DNA of 64,000 nt, taken from the NCBI GenBank assembly GCA_944474755.1, contig OX104115.1, positions 54,130,648 to 54,194,647 on the forward strand, given 5' to 3'. Both the position numbers and the translations under genes were made by a program. The DNA is from Limnoperna fortunei. Taxonomy: Eukaryota; Mollusca; Bivalvia; Mytilida; Modiolidae. This document shows positions 59,679 through 64,000 of the stretch, in pieces. Positions within the stretch are counted from its first letter, which is position 1. The number at the start of each line of letters is the position of its first letter. The notes under the pieces were generated by a model. It saw only the letters and a program-made list of their open reading frames with translations. It made no database searches and was not told the DNA's origin.

Positions 59679-62600
59679 ATGACTTGTCACATCCTAGTAT
59701 CGAACTCAGGATGTCAGTATTGCCAGCTCAGCGCTCTATCCACTGCGCCACGGAAGCTTGTTGATGACATATCAAATTTTGACGTATATATACCTTCTAT
59801 GTGTTTTCTACATTTAAAATACAAAGACATTTTATATTGTTTTCGTGTATTTACAAATGAAATAAATAAGAAAGACAGAAAATTCTTTGATTTTTATTTA
59901 TGAAATACATATAGAACGCTTTGATCTGAGTGGGCAGCGTCTGATGTCACGTGACCAGGCTATTATATTATCGTGGACTTAGTTTTAATCAAGTCACTTG
60001 GGGGGCTGACATTGGACAGTTAACATGGATATATTACACATGATCGCGATATACATATAAGTATCATCAAAATTACGTTTCGCGACGTCAACAGTGATGC
60101 TATTTTGACAGTTTAATTCAAAGGAATGTTACTTTCAATTCATTGTAATAGGGAAACCGTTTCTTTGTTCGGTAAAATACAGCAGTCGTGCATACCGGAC
60201 GACACTCGATGTCATTTCAAAATAAATGCTCAAGTAGAAAAAATGTTTGTTTCAGCTAGAACAACTCATGAAGACATAATTCAGATGTATATTTTAAGGA
60301 TTTATCAATGCACAAACATTCAACCGCTGAAATCTAGGGGGTACCGATTGGGTCTCGACATTTGATTTTTTCTGCCGATTTTCGATTTTGTTGACATTTA
60401 TGCACATCCGAGATACTTGGTTGGGGTAAAATCGACATTCTAAATCGATTGGCGCCATTTTCGAAAGGCTAGGATTTATGGTTTTTCTGAAAATCGCGAT
60501 TTTTGCATAAAAAACCTATCTTTAACTTTCATGACCTGGAAATTTTTTTATCGTTCGTCAGAATGATTTCTACTGTAGCGACAATTCAAGGACATCGATC
60601 CCCGAACTATTTGGCGTCCATTTTGTTTCACCATTCTCTGTGGTCCAGGATGAAATCTGCACACTACATTCTGATGGGGTACCTTAGAAACACCCCCCCC
60701 CTTTATTTTTGCAGGCTGGCGGAATACCCTAAAATTCCCCATGTTTTTGCCCATGCCTGGCACCAAATTGTATTGCGACATGTAGCAAGCTAAAAAAACA
60801 AAGCGAATCCAAAGGTACAAAAATTCACATGTCGCTGTACTGAAACCCAGGTGACCTTGACCTTTGACCTTGTGACCTTGGGCAAGGTCAAGGTGAAAGT
60901 TGACATTTTACCTATTACAAGTTATTGCCTATCTTTTACCGTTTCAAGGGAATAGCGATGGCGAGACAATGTCAAAATTTCAAACGTGACCTTGACCTTT
61001 GACCTTGTGTCCATTTTCAAGGTCAAGGTCAATGATGACAAATGATATAAGGTTTCATGTATATATCTGTTATAGTTACTGAGATATAGTGATCTAATGT
61101 AACTCACAATGCATATTATTGGTCTAAGGGGAGACAACTCTTATAAAATGTCAAATAAAAAAAGTGACGATTCAAGATCTTAATATGATACACATTTTGG
61201 TAAAGGTTTCAGTTCTCTATCTATTATAGTAAAGGAGGAGATCTGCACACAACAAAGGGTCAAAAATTAGAACATGACCTTGACCTTTGACCTTGTGACC
61301 TTTTTCAAGGTCAAGGTCAATGATGACCAACTGTGAAATATCTAGTCTTTATCACCTCTGGTTCATGAGTTACTCTGGTCAAAAATGTACTTGCAATAAA
61401 TAAGGGGAAATAACTCCTATAAGAAGGTGAAAATTTCTTTAATGCGATATGTTATAAAGTGTCGCAATCCTTCGCTGAACATTTTGGAACAACTTTTATT
61501 GCAATATCTTTTACAGTTTCAAAGTTAATCTGCACACAAGCTTTTTTATGACAGGGGAAATAACTCCGTAAAGAAAAAGTGTTCAGTGTGACAGGGTCAA
61601 CTGCGAAAGCGTAATGTCTCATACATTCATAGTACAAAATGTCTTTACGACATGTCGCGAAACAAAATTTATAATAAGGAAAAAAGTTGGCGGAAAAAAA
61701 ATAAGAATAAATATAGGTTCAATCGTTCTAAAGAACGATTAATAGGCTTTCCACTTCAAAAGAAGACCTTAAATAAATGACCTTGAAACCAAAAAGCTAA
61801 GAAACATACGTAATTTGTCTATAGCAATTAATAAGAAAAAAAATTATGAAAAAACTATTTAGATATCTTTAAAAATAAGAAAGGTCATTAAAAAGGACGT
61901 TAGAAAACTTGAATGACCTTGACAACTGATTTTTTAATCTACGTAAATATTACTTATAGACAATAGCATTAAAAGAAGAAGTCATTCAAAATACATAGTA
62001 CCATGAAAAAGATTTAAAAATGACTTTGACCTTGACTTTTACAGCATGACCTTGACCATGCTGAAGGTCAACAGTGATTAACATTGAAGATTCTATGCCA
62101 ATATCTCTTAAAGTCATTAAGATATGACTACTTATAATATATACAAAAAATTAGAAAATGACCTTGACCTTTGACCTTGTATTGTTTTCAAGGTCAAGGG
62201 TCCTAATGATCCAGAGTGAAGACCCCATGCCTCTACTATCAATAGTTGATAAGTAATTAATGAAAAACTAATTATCAATGGTTGTAATGGGGGATAACTC
62301 CTTTAACATGAAGCCGGATCCTTTCCCTCTTAATAGAAAAAAGTTGCGCCTTTATGAGACCAACATTTTATCCATTATAACTTATAGCCTATCTTTTAAC
62401 GTTTCAAAGTAATAGCGATGACAAGACAATGCCAAAATTTCAAACGTGACCTTGACCTTTGACCTTGTGTCCATTTTCAAGGTCAAGGTCAATGATGACC
62501 AATGATATAAGGTTTCATATATATATCTGTTATAGTTACTGAGATATAGTGATATAATGCAATTCACAATACATTTTATTGGTCTAGGGGAGATAACTCT

Positions 62601-63453
62601 TATAAAAATGTCAAATAAAAAAAGTGACGATTCAAGATCTCAATATGATACACATTTTGGTAAAGGTTTCAGTTCTCTATCTATTATAGTAAAGGAGGAG
62701 ATCTGCACACAACCAAGGGTCAAAAATTAGAACATGACCTTGACCTTTGACCTTGTGACCTTTTTCAAGGTCAAGGTCAATGATGACCAACTGTGAAATA
62801 TCTAGTCTATATCACCTCTGGTTCATGAGTTACAATGGTACAAATTTTACTTCCAATAAATAAGGGGAAATAACTCCTATAAGAAGGTGAAAAATTCTTT
62901 AATGTGATATGTTATAAAGTGTCGCAATCCTTAGCTGAACATTTTGGAACAACTTTCATTGCGAAATCTTTTACGGTTTCATAGTTTATATGCACACAAG
63001 CTTTTTATGACAGGGGAAATAACTCCGTAAAGAAAAAGTGTTCGGTGTCACAGGGTTAACTGCGAAAGCGTAATGTCTCATACATCCATAGTACAAAATA
63101 TCTTTACGACATGTCGCGAAACAAAATTTATAATGGGATAACAAAACTTGGCGGAAAAAAAATAAGAATAATAAGAAACAGACTAATAACAGTAAGTCTT
63201 TCCACTGGAAAGTGGAAAGCCTTAATAATAATAATAATAAGAAACAGACTAATAACAGTAAGTCTTTCCACTGGAAAGTGAAAAGCCTTAATAATTAAAG
63301 TTCCTTTCTTCCTTCGGAAGAAAAAATAAAGTTTTTTTTCACATCAAGCGACATTTTTTACACCGCAGCGTAAAAAAAAAATGTTTTTTTTTCTATATAA
63401 AAGTACATAACTGCACAAAATATACGTGAAACGTAGCAGAAAACCATGCAAAA
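59679..63453. repeat. array unit 13, long form (3775 bp)
   Basis: It carries the same ~1.51-kb extra segment as unit 10, entering near 61711. The two extra segments differ at only a few bases, e.g. GCGAAATC versus GCAAAATC (62961 / 54665) and GTGAAAAG versus GTGGAAAG in the second hairpin copy (about 63279). C9 tract, A allele. Confidence 0.95.
61711..63243. repeat. extra segment of long unit 13
   Basis: Near-identical to 53413-54944, including the AATCGTTCTAAAGAACGATT palindrome at its start and the duplicated hairpin-1 module at its end. The shared breakpoints show that it arose once and was then copied with its host unit. Confidence 0.85.
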
Positions 63454-64000
63454 ATGACTTGTCACATCCTAGTATCGAACTCAGGATGTCAGTATTGCCA
63501 GCTCAGCGCTCTATCCACTGCGCCACGGAAGCTTGTTGATGACATATCAAATTTTGACGTATATATACCTTCTATGTGTTTTCTACATTTAAAATACAAA
63601 GACATTTTATATTGTTTTCGTGTATTTACAAATGAAATAAATAAGAAAGACAGAAAATTCTTTGATTTTTATTTATGAAATACATATAGAACGCTTTGAT
63701 CTGAGTGGGCAGCGTCTGATGTCACGTGACCAGGCTATTATATTATCGTGGACTTAGTTTTAATCAAGTCACTTGGGGGGCTGACATTGGACAGTTAACA
63801 TGGATATATTACACATGATCGCGATATACATATAAGTATCATCAAAATTACGTTTCGCGACGTCAACAGTGATGCTATTTTGACAGTTTAATTCAAAGGA
63901 ATGTTACTTTCAATTCATTGTAATAGGGAAACCGTTTCTTTGTTCGGTAAAATACAGCAGTCGTGCATACCGGACGACACTCGATGTCATTTCAAAATAA
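63454..64000. repeat. array unit 14, partial
   Basis: The first 547 bp of a further unit, including the tRNA-like module. The array continues beyond the window. Confidence 0.95.

Larger units (their letters stand above)
30614..64000. repeat. 2.26-kb macrosatellite array (about 14 units, open at both ends)
   Basis: The whole right half of the window is one direct tandem array. Setting the unit start at the ATGACTTGTCACATCC marker, starts fall at 31018, 33280, 35544, 37807, 40069, 42332, 44594, 46856, 49118, 51382, 55155, 57417, 59679 and 63454. Periods are 2262-2264 bp, except two of 3773 and 3775 bp. Most differences between short units are single bases or C-tract length changes, so identity is well above 99%. 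Internal layout of a unit: antisense tRNA-like module, about 1 kb without subrepeats, C9-C13 tract, three related subrepeats with GACCTTGACC foldbacks, (TAA)n, then three hairpins. No transposase, reverse transcriptase or conserved protein is encoded. Confidence 0.97.

Noticed and set aside
30614..63678. Sets of identical short open frames (74, 79, 76, 71 and 101 codons) in every array unit as a gene family
   Set aside because: They are identical only because the units are. They lie on both strands, overlap repeats, the tRNA-like module and the half-site clusters, contain low-complexity runs (e.g. from the TAA tract), and show no domain.

Overview
The window is AT-rich, intron- and repeat-rich animal DNA with no bacterial gene organisation. 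Three things point to a mollusc, most likely a bivalve: dispersed GACCTTGACCTTTGACC / GGGGAGATAACTC repeats, a tRNA-derived SINE family with a conserved tail, and a CR1/L2-type LINE whose ORF1 carries an SGNH esterase. The species cannot be fixed from sequence alone. Only three gene pieces look like host genes: a probable terminal exon (2126-2512), a B-box/TRIM-like exon broken by one in-frame stop (26929-27640), and a spliced-looking internal exon (29994-30178). Everything else I can support is repeat or transposon debris.

Layout. 1-6.3 kb: mostly non-coding, with a foldback element (1131-1296), the orphan terminal exon and (TA)n tracts. 6.3-9.5 kb: a 3-copy ~160-bp repeat, then a 1.8-kb minisatellite of ~33-bp monomers organised into ~500-bp higher-order blocks. 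9.8-14.1 kb: a retroelement 3' end with a (CAGT)n tail, one nearly complete SINE, and a ~168-bp satellite of about 9-10 degenerate copies. 14.4-19.4 kb: relics of a Ulp1-like protease gene, a zinc-finger gene fragment, a Tc1-like transposase and several SINE tails. 20.3-26.3 kb: a nearly full-length but mutated CR1/L2-like LINE on the minus strand. 26.9-30.2 kb: the B-box gene pieces. 30414-30613: a 200-N assembly gap.

30614-64000: the dominant feature, a macrosatellite filling 33.4 kb (about 52% of the window) and open at both ends. Its unit is 2262-2264 bp and units are almost identical. Two units are expanded to about 3.77 kb by the same ~1.51-kb extra segment, giving an emerging higher-order period of about 8.3 kb. 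Every unit contains a minus-strand tRNA-like Pol III module with A box, B box and T5 terminator, three foldback clusters of AGGTCA half-sites, three successive hairpins, and a C9-C13 tract. Unit-to-unit variants show homogenisation blocks, and one hairpin loop has been exactly inverted in one unit. I found no convincing protein-coding gene in the array. Its short ORFs are identical only because the DNA is identical.

No operon-like cooperation between genes is visible. The best candidate for an undescribed entity is the tRNA-like-bearing macrosatellite.
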